NCBI GenBank assembly: GCA_050187175.1
Contig: JBFWXS010000012.1
Location: forward strand, 1-64,000
Source of the DNA: Zeimonas sp050187175
Lineage (GTDB): Bacteria; Pseudomonadota; Gammaproteobacteria; Burkholderiales; Burkholderiaceae_E
Direction: 5' to 3'
Length of the DNA: 64,000 bases
Positions 50,135 through 58,965 of this stretch are shown piece after piece. The notes beneath the pieces were generated by a model that saw nothing but the letters and a program-made list of their open reading frames with translations, did no database searches and was not told where the DNA came from. Numbering within the stretch: the first letter of the stretch is position 1; each line of letters starts with the position of its first letter. The translations under genes were made by a program, and so were the position numbers.

Positions 50135-53063
50135 GTCTGAAGAAACGCTTCTGCTGGTTGACGGCTCGGGTTTCCTGTATCGCGCGTTTCACGCGCTGCC
50201 CGATTTGCGCAACAAGGAAAACGAGCCCACGGGCGCCATTTACGGCATGGTCGCGATGCTACGGCGTCTGCGCGCCGACGGCAAATTGAACCACGGCGCC
50301 ACTCGCGGCGCCGTGGTCTTCGATGCGCCGGGCAAGACCTTCCGCGACGACTGGTACCCGGAATACAAGGCCACGCGCAAGGCGATGCCCGATGATCTGT
50401 CCCGCCAGATCCCGGTCATCCATGAAGTCGTGCGTGCGCTCGGCTGGCCGCTGGTGATGATAGACGGCATCGAGGCCGACGACGTCATCGGCACGCTGGC
50501 CTGCCAGGCGTCGGCGCGCGGCATGAAGACCGTGATCTCGACCGGCGACAAGGATCTGGCCCAGCTGGTCTGCGACGACGTCGTGCTGATCAATACGATG
50601 GGCCGCGAGGGCGTGCCCGTCGAGCGCCTCGATCGCGACGGCGTGCAGGCCAAGTTCGGTGTGCCGCCGGAGCGCATCGTCGACTGGCTGACGCTGGTCG
50701 GCGATACGGTCGACAATGTGCCGGGCGTCGCCAAGGTCGGTCCGAAGACGGCCGTCAAATGGCTGAAGCAGTACGACAACCTGGACGGCGTCGTCGCCCA
50801 TGCCGAATCGATCGGCGGCGTCGTGGGGCAGAACCTGCGCGCTGTTCTCGACTGGCTGCCGACGGCGCGCCGGCTGGTGACGGTGAAGACCGACTGCGAG
50901 CTGGCGCCGCACATCGAATCGATCGATGCCTCGCTGCCGCTGCGCGACGAGGATCCGGCGGCGCTGCGCCCGCTGTTCGAGCGCTGCGCGTTCCGCACCT
51001 GGCTGCGTGAGGTCGATGCGCGGCTGCAGGGCGGGGGTGCGGCGCCGGTCGGCGCAGGCTCGGCCGCGGCGCTGCCGGTCGCTGGTGCCGAAGCCGGCGC
51101 CGTCGCTGGCACCGGAAATTCCGGCGACTCCCCTGGCACCGCCGTTCCTCTCGCCAGCGCCACCGCAGGCGGCAGCGCGGCCGATGCCGCCGGCGCCGCG
51201 GCCGCGGTCGACGACCCCGCCGCCCGCGCCGCGCTGGCGCTGGCCGCCACCGAGGCGGCGCTCGACTACGAAACGATCTTCACCGACGCCCAGCTCGACG
51301 GCTGGCTGTCACGCATCGAAGCCGCCGAGCTGACTGCCTTCGACACCGAGACGACCTCGCTCGATCCGATGAAAGCGGAGCTGGTCGGCCTGTCGCTGTC
51401 GGTGACGCCGCGGCAGGCGTGCTACATCCCCGTGTCGCACCGCTACACGGGGGCGCCCGACCAGCTGTCGACCGAGCACGTGCTGGGCCGGCTGCGCGGC
51501 TGGCTGGAGAATCCGGCGCGGGCGAAAGTCGGCCAGAACCTGAAGTACGACATGCATGTGCTGCAGAACCACGGCATCCGGCTGGCCGGCGTCGCGCACG
51601 ACACGCTGTTGCAAAGTTACGTGCTGGAAGCGCACCGCAACCACGATCTGGATTCGCTCGCCGAACGGCATCTGAACCGGCGCACGATCCTGTATACGGA
51701 CGTGGCGGGCAAGGGGGCGAGCCAGATCGGTTTTGAGCAGGTGCCGGTCGATCGCGCTGCGCGCTACGCGGCCGAGGACGCCGACGTGGCCATGGACCTG
51801 CATCAGGCGCTGTTTCCGCGCATCGCCGAGCAGGCGCTGCTGGCCCACGTCTATCGCGACATCGAGATGCCCGTCATGCAGGTGCTGCAGCGGGTCGAGC
51901 GCAACGGCGTGCTGGTCGATGCCGATGCGCTGGCGCGGCAGTCCGATGAGCTCGGCCGCAAGATGATGGGACTCGAGCAGCAGGCGATCGAGGCGGCCGG
52001 CCAGCAGTTCAATCTGAATTCGCCGAAGCAGCTCGGCGAGATCCTCTTCGAACGGCTGAAACTGCCGGTGCTGAAGAAGACGGCCAGCGGCGCCGCGTCG
52101 ACCGACGAGGAAGTGCTGGCCAAGCTGGCGGAAGACTATCCGCTGCCGCGCATCCTGCTCGACTGGCGTGCGCTGTCCAAGCTGAAGAGCACCTATACCG
52201 ACAAGCTGCCGAAGATGGTCAACCCGCGCAGCGGCCGCGTGCACACCAGCTACTCGCAGGCGGTGGCGGTGACCGGGCGGCTGGCGTCCAGCGACCCCAA
52301 TCTGCAGAACATCCCGATCCGCACCGCCGAAGGACGCCGCATCCGCGAAGCCTTCATCGCGCGGCCCGGCTGGCGCATCGTGTCGGCCGACTACTCGCAG
52401 ATCGAGCTGCGCATCATGGCGCACATCTCGGGCGATGAGAACCTGAAGCGGGCATTCGCCGAACGGCTCGACGTGCATCGCGCCACCGCCGGCGAGATCT
52501 TCGGCCTGGCGCCGGCCGACGTCAGCGCCGAGCAGCGCCGCTACGCCAAGGTCATCAACTTCGGCCTGATCTACGGCATGAGCGCGTTCGGCCTGGCATC
52601 GAACCTCGGCATCGAGCGAGACGCGGCCAAGAACTACATCGCGCGCTATTTCGCGCGCTATCCGGGCGTGGCGCGCTACATGGAAGAGACGCGCGCGCTG
52701 GCCAAGCAGCAGGGCTACGTCGAGACCGTCTTCGGGCGCCGGCTGTGGCTGGCCGAGATCAACAGCCCGAACGGACCGCGCCGCGCGGCCGCTGAACGCG
52801 CCGCGATCAACGCGCCGATGCAGGGCACGGCGGCCGACCTGATCAAGATGGCCATGATCGCCGTGCAGGGCTGGCTGGACGCGCAGGCGATGCGCTCGCT
52901 GCTGATCATGCAGGTGCACGACGAGCTGGTGCTGGAAGTGCCCGACGAGGAGGTCGACAGCATCCGGCAGCGCGTGCCGGAACTGATGACAGGCGTTGCC
53001 GAACTTGCCGTGCCGCTCGAGGTCGAATGCGGCGTCGGCGCCAACTGGGATCAGGCGCACTGA
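50133..53063 (+). CDS. polA: DNA polymerase I
   Basis: This 976-residue protein has the 5'-3' exonuclease domain (LLLVDGSGFLYRAFHAL, residues 5-21; ISTGDKDLAQLV), a 3'-5' exonuclease domain with the Asp-Glu pair in AFDTETTSLDP, and a family A polymerase domain with motif A VSADYSQIELRIMAH, motif B RRYAKVINFGLIYGMSA and motif C MQVHDELVLEVP. A linker of about 80 residues (about 305-385) between the exonuclease domains is Ala/Gly-rich and looks expanded. The ATG shares its CATG with the divergent LOG gene. It has no strong ribosome binding site. Confidence 0.97.
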   Translation: MSEETLLLVDGSGFLYRAFHALPDLRNKENEPTGAIYGMVAMLRRLRADGKLNHGATRGAVVFDAPGKTFRDDWYPEYKATRKAMPDDLSRQIPVIHEVVRALGWPLVMIDGIEADDVIGTLACQASARGMKTVISTGDKDLAQLVCDDVVLINTMGREGVPVERLDRDGVQAKFGVPPERIVDWLTLVGDTVDNVPGVAKVGPKTAVKWLKQYDNLDGVVAHAESIGGVVGQNLRAVLDWLPTARRLVTVKTDCELAPHIESIDASLPLRDEDPAALRPLFERCAFRTWLREVDARLQGGGAAPVGAGSAAALPVAGAEAGAVAGTGNSGDSPGTAVPLASATAGGSAADAAGAAAAVDDPAARAALALAATEAALDYETIFTDAQLDGWLSRIEAAELTAFDTETTSLDPMKAELVGLSLSVTPRQACYIPVSHRYTGAPDQLSTEHVLGRLRGWLENPARAKVGQNLKYDMHVLQNHGIRLAGVAHDTLLQSYVLEAHRNHDLDSLAERHLNRRTILYTDVAGKGASQIGFEQVPVDRAARYAAEDADVAMDLHQALFPRIAEQALLAHVYRDIEMPVMQVLQRVERNGVLVDADALARQSDELGRKMMGLEQQAIEAAGQQFNLNSPKQLGEILFERLKLPVLKKTASGAASTDEEVLAKLAEDYPLPRILLDWRALSKLKSTYTDKLPKMVNPRSGRVHTSYSQAVAVTGRLASSDPNLQNIPIRTAEGRRIREAFIARPGWRIVSADYSQIELRIMAHISGDENLKRAFAERLDVHRATAGEIFGLAPADVSAEQRRYAKVINFGLIYGMSAFGLASNLGIERDAAKNYIARYFARYPGVARYMEETRALAKQQGYVETVFGRRLWLAEINSPNGPRRAAAERAAINAPMQGTAADLIKMAMIAVQGWLDAQAMRSLLIMQVHDELVLEVPDEEVDSIRQRVPELMTGVAELAVPLEVECGVGANWDQAH

Positions 53064-53112
53064 GGCCACGCCGGCCGTTCTCGCCGCATTCACGCCCCTT
53101 TCCGGAGTCCTC

Positions 53113-53898
53113 GTGACCACCTTGTTCCTGATCATCGTGGCGACGCTGCTGGCCGGCGCCGTCAGCGTGCTCGCTGCCGCCGCCCTGTCGCTGTCGCTGC
53201 TCGCCCGGCTGGTCAATCGCCTGGTCAGCCTGTCGGCCGGCCTGCTGCTGGCGACCGCGGTGCTGCACCTGATCCCCGAAGCCTTCGAATCGGGCGCCGA
53301 TCCGCACAGCCTGGCCTGGACGCTGCTGGCCGGCCTGATCGGCTTCTTCGTGCTCGAGAAGATGGCCGTGCTGCGGCACAGCCATCATCACGAAGGCGAT
53401 GGGCATGCGCATCACCACGGCCACGATCGCGAGGAGGCGGGGCCCGGCGGCATGCTGATCCTGGTCGGCGACGCCATCCACAACTTCGCCGACGGCGTGA
53501 TGATCGCGGCGGCGTTCATGGCCGATCCGGCGCTCGGCTGGCTGACCACCGCGGCCATCGCGGCGCACGAGATCCCGCAGGAGATCGGCGATTTCATCGT
53601 GCTGATCAACGCCGGCTATTCACGCGCCCGCGCGCTGTTCTACAACCTGCTGAGCGGGCTGGCCTCGGTGCTGGGCGGCGTGATCGGCTTCTTCGCGCTG
53701 GCCGACAGCCAGCAGCTGCTGCCCTTCGTGCTGATGCTGGCCACGGCCAGCTTCATCTACGTGGCGCTGGCGGATCTGATTCCTGACCTGCACCGCGAGA
53801 CGCGGCGCCGCGGCGAATGGTTCTGGCAGTTCGTGCTGATGATGGTCGGCGTGGCGGTCATCGCGCTAGCGACCGGCAGCCTGCATCTGCATCACTGA
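53113..53898 (+). CDS. ZIP-family metal transporter (GTG start)
   Basis: This 261-residue transporter has about eight TM helices, a His-rich loop (HSHHHEGDGHAHHHGH, about residues 84-99), and the ZIP metal-path motifs HNFADGVMIA and HEIPQEIGDF in TM 4 and 5. ZIP proteins move Zn, Fe or Mn into the cytoplasm. The GTG at 53113 with GGAG a few bases upstream is the best start; the longer in-frame ATG at 52996 lies inside polA. It follows polA by 49 bases. Confidence 0.9.
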   Translation: MTTLFLIIVATLLAGAVSVLAAAALSLSLLARLVNRLVSLSAGLLLATAVLHLIPEAFESGADPHSLAWTLLAGLIGFFVLEKMAVLRHSHHHEGDGHAHHHGHDREEAGPGGMLILVGDAIHNFADGVMIAAAFMADPALGWLTTAAIAAHEIPQEIGDFIVLINAGYSRARALFYNLLSGLASVLGGVIGFFALADSQQLLPFVLMLATASFIYVALADLIPDLHRETRRRGEWFWQFVLMMVGVAVIALATGSLHLHH

Positions 53899-53917
53899 GC
53901 CGGGATCGCGGCGGCGA

Positions 53918-54502
53918 TCAGCCCTCGGCCGCCAGCGCGTCGATCAGTCGCTCGAACGCCTGTGCGTCGAACACGGTATTGTCGAAGCGCAGCAGCTCGG
54001 GGAACTCGGTCGGGTCCGGATCGAAGCGGCGTACTCGGTACTCGTCCCAGTGCGCCAGCTTGTACTGGTCGCGCTCGTTGCCGCGCGCGATGATGCGCGC
54101 CTTGGCGGTGGCTTCGTCGAGCAGGACCCAGACGACCGAGACCGTCGTGCCCTCCGGCATTGCCAGCCGCGGCGGATCGAACAGCAGCCGCGACTTCACT
54201 TCGCGCGAAAAGGGCCCGACCAGCACCACGTTGACGCCGAGTGCGAGATTCTCGCGCGCGATGTCCAGCAGGCCCGCGTATTCGGGATCGCGCAGGTTCT
54301 CCAGATAGGTCGGACTGTCGCGGTCGTTCGGATCGCCGGTGAGCAGGCCCATCACCTTGGCGCTGTACGTGCCGTAGACCGTATCCTTGTCGAGCAGGCA
54401 GAAGCTCTGCCCGGTCTGCGCATGCAGCAGCGGGACGGCGCGCTTGGCCAGCGTCGTCTTGCCGGTGCCGGCATGGCCGGCGAAGAAGATCAGTCGTGCC
54501 AT
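53918..54502 (-). CDS. P-loop kinase/AAA-like ATP-binding protein
   Basis: This 194-residue protein has a Walker A motif GHAGTGKTTLAK (residues 9-20) and a DKDTVYG region near residue 40, then VVLVGPFSREVKSRLL and a kinase-like WVLLDEATAKARIIARG-type lid. It resembles small zeta-toxin/nucleotide kinase-like proteins. Substrate unknown. It ends the minus-strand group with the sulfurtransferase gene, 10 bases downstream of that gene's stop. Confidence 0.78.
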   Translation of the reverse strand: MARLIFFAGHAGTGKTTLAKRAVPLLHAQTGQSFCLLDKDTVYGTYSAKVMGLLTGDPNDRDSPTYLENLRDPEYAGLLDIARENLALGVNVVLVGPFSREVKSRLLFDPPRLAMPEGTTVSVVWVLLDEATAKARIIARGNERDQYKLAHWDEYRVRRFDPDPTEFPELLRFDNTVFDAQAFERLIDALAAEG

Positions 54503-54512
54503 GTCCTTGCGC

Positions 54513-55361
54513 TCACGGATGCTCGCCGGTCGCCACCGGCCGGGACGGATCGGAACACCATTCGCTCCAGGAGCCGGGGTAGAGCGCCGCGCCGGTGAGG
54601 CCGGCAGCCTCCATCGCCAGCAGATTGTGGCAGGCCGTCACGCCGGAACCGCACTGGTGGATGACCGTGGCGGGCGCGCGCGGGCCCAGCAGCGATGCGA
54701 ACTCCTGGCGCAGCACCTCGACCGGCTTGAAGCGGCCGTCGGGCCGCAGGTTGGCCTGGAACGGCCGGTTCACCGCCCCCGGAATGTGGCCGGCGACCGG
54801 GTCCATCGGTTCGACGTCGCCGCGGTAGCGCTCCGGCGCGCGGGCGTCGATCACCATGCGCTCGCCGCCCGGGATCTGCGCCAGCACGGCCGCGGCGTCG
54901 GCTGTCGGCGTCAGCGGTGCCCTTGCCGGCAGCGAGCCCGGGCGCGGCGTCGGCAGCTCCGAGCTCAACGGGTAGCCGGCCGCCTGCCAGGCGGCCATGC
55001 CGCCGTCCAGCACGGCGGCCTCGGCGTGCCCGAGCCAGCGGGCCAGCCACCACAGCCGGGCGGCAAACATGCCGCCGTGCGCATCGTAGGCCACCAGCAG
55101 ACGGCCGGGCTCCAGCCCCAGCGATTCGAGGCGGCGGCGCAGCGTCTCGCGATCGGGCAGCGGATGGCGGCCGTTGCGGCCGGTCTTGGGGCCGGCCAGG
55201 TCGTGATCCTGATGCAGGAAGAAGGCGCCCGGCAGATGCTGGGCCGCATAGGCAGCGGCGCCTGCGTCCGGCGCCGCCAGGTCGTGGCGGCAGTCGATCA
55301 GCAGGCAGCCGTCGATGCGGGCGGCCAGTTCGTCGGCCGAGATCAGCGGGGATGGGTTCAT
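54513..55361 (-). CDS. sseA: 3-Mercaptopyruvate/thiosulfate sulfurtransferase (tandem rhodanese)
   Basis: This 282-residue protein has two rhodanese domains. The N-terminal one is inactive-type (LLVAYDAHGGMFAARLWWL), the C-terminal one carries the active Cys C237 in QCGSGVTACHN. CGSGVTA is the 3-mercaptopyruvate sulfurtransferase signature, as opposed to CRKGVTA of thiosulfate-preferring rhodaneses. It transfers sulfane sulfur to thiols or cyanide. The EamA transporter gene upstream overlaps by 4 bases, so the two are co-transcribed. Confidence 0.92.
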   Translation of the reverse strand: MNPSPLISADELAARIDGCLLIDCRHDLAAPDAGAAAYAAQHLPGAFFLHQDHDLAGPKTGRNGRHPLPDRETLRRRLESLGLEPGRLLVAYDAHGGMFAARLWWLARWLGHAEAAVLDGGMAAWQAAGYPLSSELPTPRPGSLPARAPLTPTADAAAVLAQIPGGERMVIDARAPERYRGDVEPMDPVAGHIPGAVNRPFQANLRPDGRFKPVEVLRQEFASLLGPRAPATVIHQCGSGVTACHNLLAMEAAGLTGAALYPGSWSEWCSDPSRPVATGEHP

Positions 55362-56329
55362 CGGGCGATCTCCGAAGCAGGGGCAGTAGAGGAAGCGGGT
55401 ACGGCGCCGCCCGGCACAGCAGCACCCGGCGCGGTGCCATCGCCGGGCCCGGCTGCCACCCGGACCGGGTCACGGCGCACCGATGTGACGGTGGCCGCCG
55501 CACTGCTGACGACGACCAGCACGATGCCGGCGAGCTCCACGCCATCCAGCCGCTCATCGAACACCAGCCAGCCGATCAGCGCGGCGAATACCACACCGCT
55601 GTACTGCAGATTGGCCGACAGCAGCGTGCGGCCGTAGCTGAAGGCGCGCGTCAGGCATAGCTGGCCGACCAGCGCCAGCACGCCCACCGCGAGCAGTCCG
55701 CCGAGATCGGCCGCCGCCACCGGATGCCAGCCGTCGAAGACCGTCGCCGCGGCGGCGCTCATCACGCAGTTGACCACGGAGAACCAGAACACGATCCGCC
55801 ATTCGGGCTCGCCATAGCGGCTCAGCGAACGCAGCTGGAAATAGGCGAACGCGCTCAGCAGCCCGGAGAACAGGCCGATCAGCGTGGGCATCACTGCCTG
55901 ATGCCCGCCGCCGCCGGGCTGCAGGATCAGGACGACGCCGGCGAAGCTGCTGACGATGGTGGCGTACAGCCAGCCTTGCGAGGCCTGGCGCTCGCCGCGG
56001 TGCCACATCGCGATCGAGACGATGGCTGCCATGAACAGCGGCGAGGTGTAGTTCAGCGTCATTCCCGTGCCTAGCGGCAGGAAGCCCAGCGCGTAGACCC
56101 AGCACAGCATCGCTGCAGTGCCTATGATCGATCGCCGCGCATGCAGCCGCAGCGGGCCGGCGAACAGCGGCAGGCCGCGCCAGCCGGCGAGCGCGGCCAG
56201 CAGCACCACGCCCAGGACGCCGCGCCAGAAGACGATCTCGTAGGGGCTGTAGTGCGCGGCCAGCAGCTTGATGGCGGCGGCCATCGCCGCGAAGGCGAGC
56301 GCGCCGGCGGTCATCCAAAGGGACTGCAT
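55358..56329 (-). CDS. EamA/DMT-family transporter
   Basis: This 323-residue protein has ten TM helices and two EamA repeats, beginning MTAGALAFAAMAAAIKLLA and FSGLLSAFAYFQLRSLSR. EamA proteins export amino acids or other metabolites; substrate unknown. It ends with a hydrophilic, Ala/Pro-rich tail. The overlap with the sulfurtransferase gene suggests a shared transcript, perhaps cysteine-related, but this is a guess. Confidence 0.88.
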   Translation of the reverse strand: MQSLWMTAGALAFAAMAAAIKLLAAHYSPYEIVFWRGVLGVVLLAALAGWRGLPLFAGPLRLHARRSIIGTAAMLCWVYALGFLPLGTGMTLNYTSPLFMAAIVSIAMWHRGERQASQGWLYATIVSSFAGVVLILQPGGGGHQAVMPTLIGLFSGLLSAFAYFQLRSLSRYGEPEWRIVFWFSVVNCVMSAAAATVFDGWHPVAAADLGGLLAVGVLALVGQLCLTRAFSYGRTLLSANLQYSGVVFAALIGWLVFDERLDGVELAGIVLVVVSSAAATVTSVRRDPVRVAAGPGDGTAPGAAVPGGAVPASSTAPASEIAR

Positions 56330-56446
56330 CGGCAGACGGAATCCAGGGCTGCGATCGCCGTTCCGGCATGGCCGGCGATCGCGATGTACGGGAGGACCCT
56401 CGATTCTAGAGGACTGCGGCCGGCAACGCTCGCGAACTCCCGGCCT

Positions 56447-57547
56447 TCAGATCGGGCCGAGCTCGCGCCTCAGGAACTCGTGGAAGTGCTGCATGCCGTC
56501 TTCCATCGGGCTCTGGTATGGACCCGCGTCGTTGTCGCCGCGTTCGAACAGGATGCGGCGGCCGGCGTCCATCCGCAGCGCGATCTCGTCGTCCTCGGCC
56601 GCGGTTTCCATGTAGGCCGCGCGCTCGGCCTCGACGAACTCGCGCTCGAACAGCGCGATTTCCTCGGGATAGTAGAACTCGACGATGTTGGTCGTGTGCT
56701 GCGGGCCGCGCGGGATCAGCGTGGAGATGACCAGCACGTGCGGGTACCACTCGAGCATCACGTTCGGGTAGTAGGTCAGCCAGATGGCGCCCAGCTTGGG
56801 CAGCTCGCCGTTGCCTACGCGCAGCACCTGTTCGTGCCAGGCCTTGTAGACCGGTGTGCCCGGCTTGCCGAGCGCCTTGTGCGTACCCACCGTCTGCACC
56901 GAGTACCAGTCGCCGAACTCCCAGTGCAGGTCTTCGCACGAGACGAACTGGCCCAGACCCGGGTGGAACGGCACGACGTGGTAGTCCTCCAGATAGACCT
57001 CGATGAAGGTCTTCCAGTTGTACGCGCACTCGTGGATCTCGACGTGGTCGAGCATGTGGCCCGAGAAATCGAACTCGTCCTTGACACCCAGCCCCGCGAG
57101 ATCGCGGCGGACGTCGCGCGGACCGCCGAACAGCAGGCCCTGCCAGTTCTGCAGCGGCGTGCTGCCCAGGTTCAGGCACGGCTGCTCGCTGAAGTGCGGC
57201 GCGCCGAGCAGGCGGCCCGACAGATCGTAGGTCCAGCGGTGCAGCGGGCAGACGATGTTGTCAGCCTGGCCGCGGCCGTTCAGCATCACGGCCTGGCGAT
57301 GGCGGCAGACATTCGACAGCAGCTCGACGCCGCCGGCATTGCGCACCAGCACGCGGCCTTCGTTTTCGGCGGCCAGCGCATGGTAGCTGCCGGGTTCCGG
57401 CACCATCAGTTCGTGCCCTATGTAGCCCGGCCCTTGCTTGAACAAGGTGTCGATTTCGCGCCGGAACAGCGCTTCGTCGAAATACGCGGAAACGGGGAGC
57501 TGCGTGCGCGAGGGAATCAGGAACTCACGACGACCCAGATCCGACAT
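56447..57547 (-). CDS. Rieske aromatic ring-hydroxylating dioxygenase, alpha subunit
   Basis: This 366-residue protein has an N-terminal Rieske domain with ligands C81, H83, C100 and H103 (CRHRQA ... CPLHRW). The C-terminal catalytic domain has the mononuclear iron residues in the EDYHVVPFHPG region (two His) and an Asp nearer the C-terminus. GGAGG lies five bases before the ATG. No reductase, ferredoxin or beta subunit gene is nearby, so it must use partners encoded elsewhere. The substrate is unknown; in this neighbourhood it is a common Burkholderiales gene. Confidence 0.9.
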   Translation of the reverse strand: MSDLGRREFLIPSRTQLPVSAYFDEALFRREIDTLFKQGPGYIGHELMVPEPGSYHALAAENEGRVLVRNAGGVELLSNVCRHRQAVMLNGRGQADNIVCPLHRWTYDLSGRLLGAPHFSEQPCLNLGSTPLQNWQGLLFGGPRDVRRDLAGLGVKDEFDFSGHMLDHVEIHECAYNWKTFIEVYLEDYHVVPFHPGLGQFVSCEDLHWEFGDWYSVQTVGTHKALGKPGTPVYKAWHEQVLRVGNGELPKLGAIWLTYYPNVMLEWYPHVLVISTLIPRGPQHTTNIVEFYYPEEIALFEREFVEAERAAYMETAAEDDEIALRMDAGRRILFERGDNDAGPYQSPMEDGMQHFHEFLRRELGPI

Positions 57548-57750
57548 CCTGACCTCCTGAAAAAAAGTCGAAGGACGGAACCAAGCCCGGCCTCGGGAGT
57601 ACCCCGGGACGGCCAATTTAGAACGAGGGCGAAGGATACCCGAACGGGGGAACAAGGCAAATTGACCCGGCTCAGGGCCCGGATACCCCTGTGCCGGCGA
57701 TGCCCAGGCGCCCGGCGCGGGATGGAAAAGAGAAGTAAAATCAACCAATT

Positions 57751-58041
57751 GTGGATTCGAAACCGATGGCCAAGATGCTCAGTTCCGGGGATTCCTGCCC
57801 GGAGGACCAGGCCTTGCCGGCCCCGGCCTCGTTCGAGATCGCGCTGGGCGAGCTCGAAGGCCTGGTGCAACGCATGGAAAGCGGCGCTCTGTCGCTCGAG
57901 GAGTCGCTGTCCGCCTATCGCCGCGGCGCCGAGCTGATCGGCTATTGCCGCAAGTCGCTGGTCGACGTCCAGCAGCAGGTGCGCATTCTCGAGGCCGAGC
58001 TGCTGAAGCCGTTCGAGGCCGGCGGGCAGGACGATTCGTGA
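57751..58041 (+). CDS. xseB: Exodeoxyribonuclease VII small subunit
   Basis: This 96-residue protein (GTG start; ATG at 57766 is an alternative) matches XseB: FEIALGELEGLVQRMESGALSLEESLSAYRRGAELIGYC covers the paired helices that bind XseA. The enzyme degrades single-stranded DNA. A TAAAAT box at 57736-57741 lies only 10 bases before the GTG, so the transcript may have almost no leader. The stop overlaps the ispA start (GTGA). Confidence 0.9.
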   Translation: MDSKPMAKMLSSGDSCPEDQALPAPASFEIALGELEGLVQRMESGALSLEESLSAYRRGAELIGYCRKSLVDVQQQVRILEAELLKPFEAGGQDDS

Positions 58042-58958
58042 CGCCGGCAACTCCCGATTCACCGTTCGCCGACTGGATGACCGAGCGCAGCGCCCGTGCC
58101 GAGCAGGCGCTCGATGCGCGGCTGCCGGCCGCCGACCGGCATCCGGCGCGGCTGCACGAGGCCATGCGCTATGCCGTGATGGGCGGCGGCAAGCGCGTGC
58201 GGCCGCTGCTCGTCTACGCGTCCGGCGAAGCGCTGGGCGCGCCGGCGGCCGCGCTCGACTGTGCGGCCTGCGCGGTCGAACTGGTCCATGCCTATTCGCT
58301 GGTGCATGACGACCTGCCGTGCATGGACGACGACGTGCTGCGCCGCGGCCGGCCCACCGTGCACGTCGTCTATGGCGAGGCGCTGGCCATGCTGGTCGGC
58401 GACGCGCTGCAGCCGCTCGCCTTCGACAGCCTGATCGGCGCGGCCGCGCACGGCGTCGCCCCGGCGGCCGTGCTGGCGATGGCCGCCGAACTGGCGCGCG
58501 CGGCCGGTTCGGTCGGCATGGCCGGCGGGCAGGCGGTCGATCTGCAGGCCGTCGGCGGCGGGCTGGACCTGGCCGCGCTCGAAGACATGCATCAGCGCAA
58601 GACCGGCGCCATGCTGCGCGCGTCGGCGCGCCTGGGCGCCGGCTGCGCCGGACTGGCGCCCGGCGCGCCCGAGCCGCGGCTGCAGGCGCTGGACCGCTAC
58701 GCCGACGCGATCGGCCTCGCGTTCCAGGTGGTCGACGACATTCTCGACGTGGAAGGCGACGCCGCCTCGCTGGGCAAGACTGCCGGCAAGGACGCCGCGC
58801 AGAACAAGCCCACCTACGTCTCGCTGATGGGCCTGGAACCGGCCCGGCAGCTGGCCGCCTCGCTGCGGGAGCAGGCACATGCGGCGCTTGCCCCGCTGGG
58901 CCCCGCCGCCCGGCGGCTCGCCGAGCTGGCCGACCTGATCGTGCTGCGCAAATCCTGA
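58038..58958 (+). CDS. ispA: Farnesyl diphosphate synthase
   Basis: This 306-residue prenyltransferase joins IPP to DMAPP and GPP. It has the first Asp-rich motif in VHDDLPCMDDDVLRRG (about residues 92-107), the second in FQVVDDILDVEG, and the substrate GKRVRP near residue 50. The GTG at 58038 overlaps the xseB stop by 3 bases; the extra in-frame ATG at 57945 lies within xseB. The order xseB-ispA-dxs is conserved in many Proteobacteria. Confidence 0.95.
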   Translation: MTPATPDSPFADWMTERSARAEQALDARLPAADRHPARLHEAMRYAVMGGGKRVRPLLVYASGEALGAPAAALDCAACAVELVHAYSLVHDDLPCMDDDVLRRGRPTVHVVYGEALAMLVGDALQPLAFDSLIGAAAHGVAPAAVLAMAAELARAAGSVGMAGGQAVDLQAVGGGLDLAALEDMHQRKTGAMLRASARLGAGCAGLAPGAPEPRLQALDRYADAIGLAFQVVDDILDVEGDAASLGKTAGKDAAQNKPTYVSLMGLEPARQLAASLREQAHAALAPLGPAARRLAELADLIVLRKS

Positions 58959-58965
58959 CGCCGCC

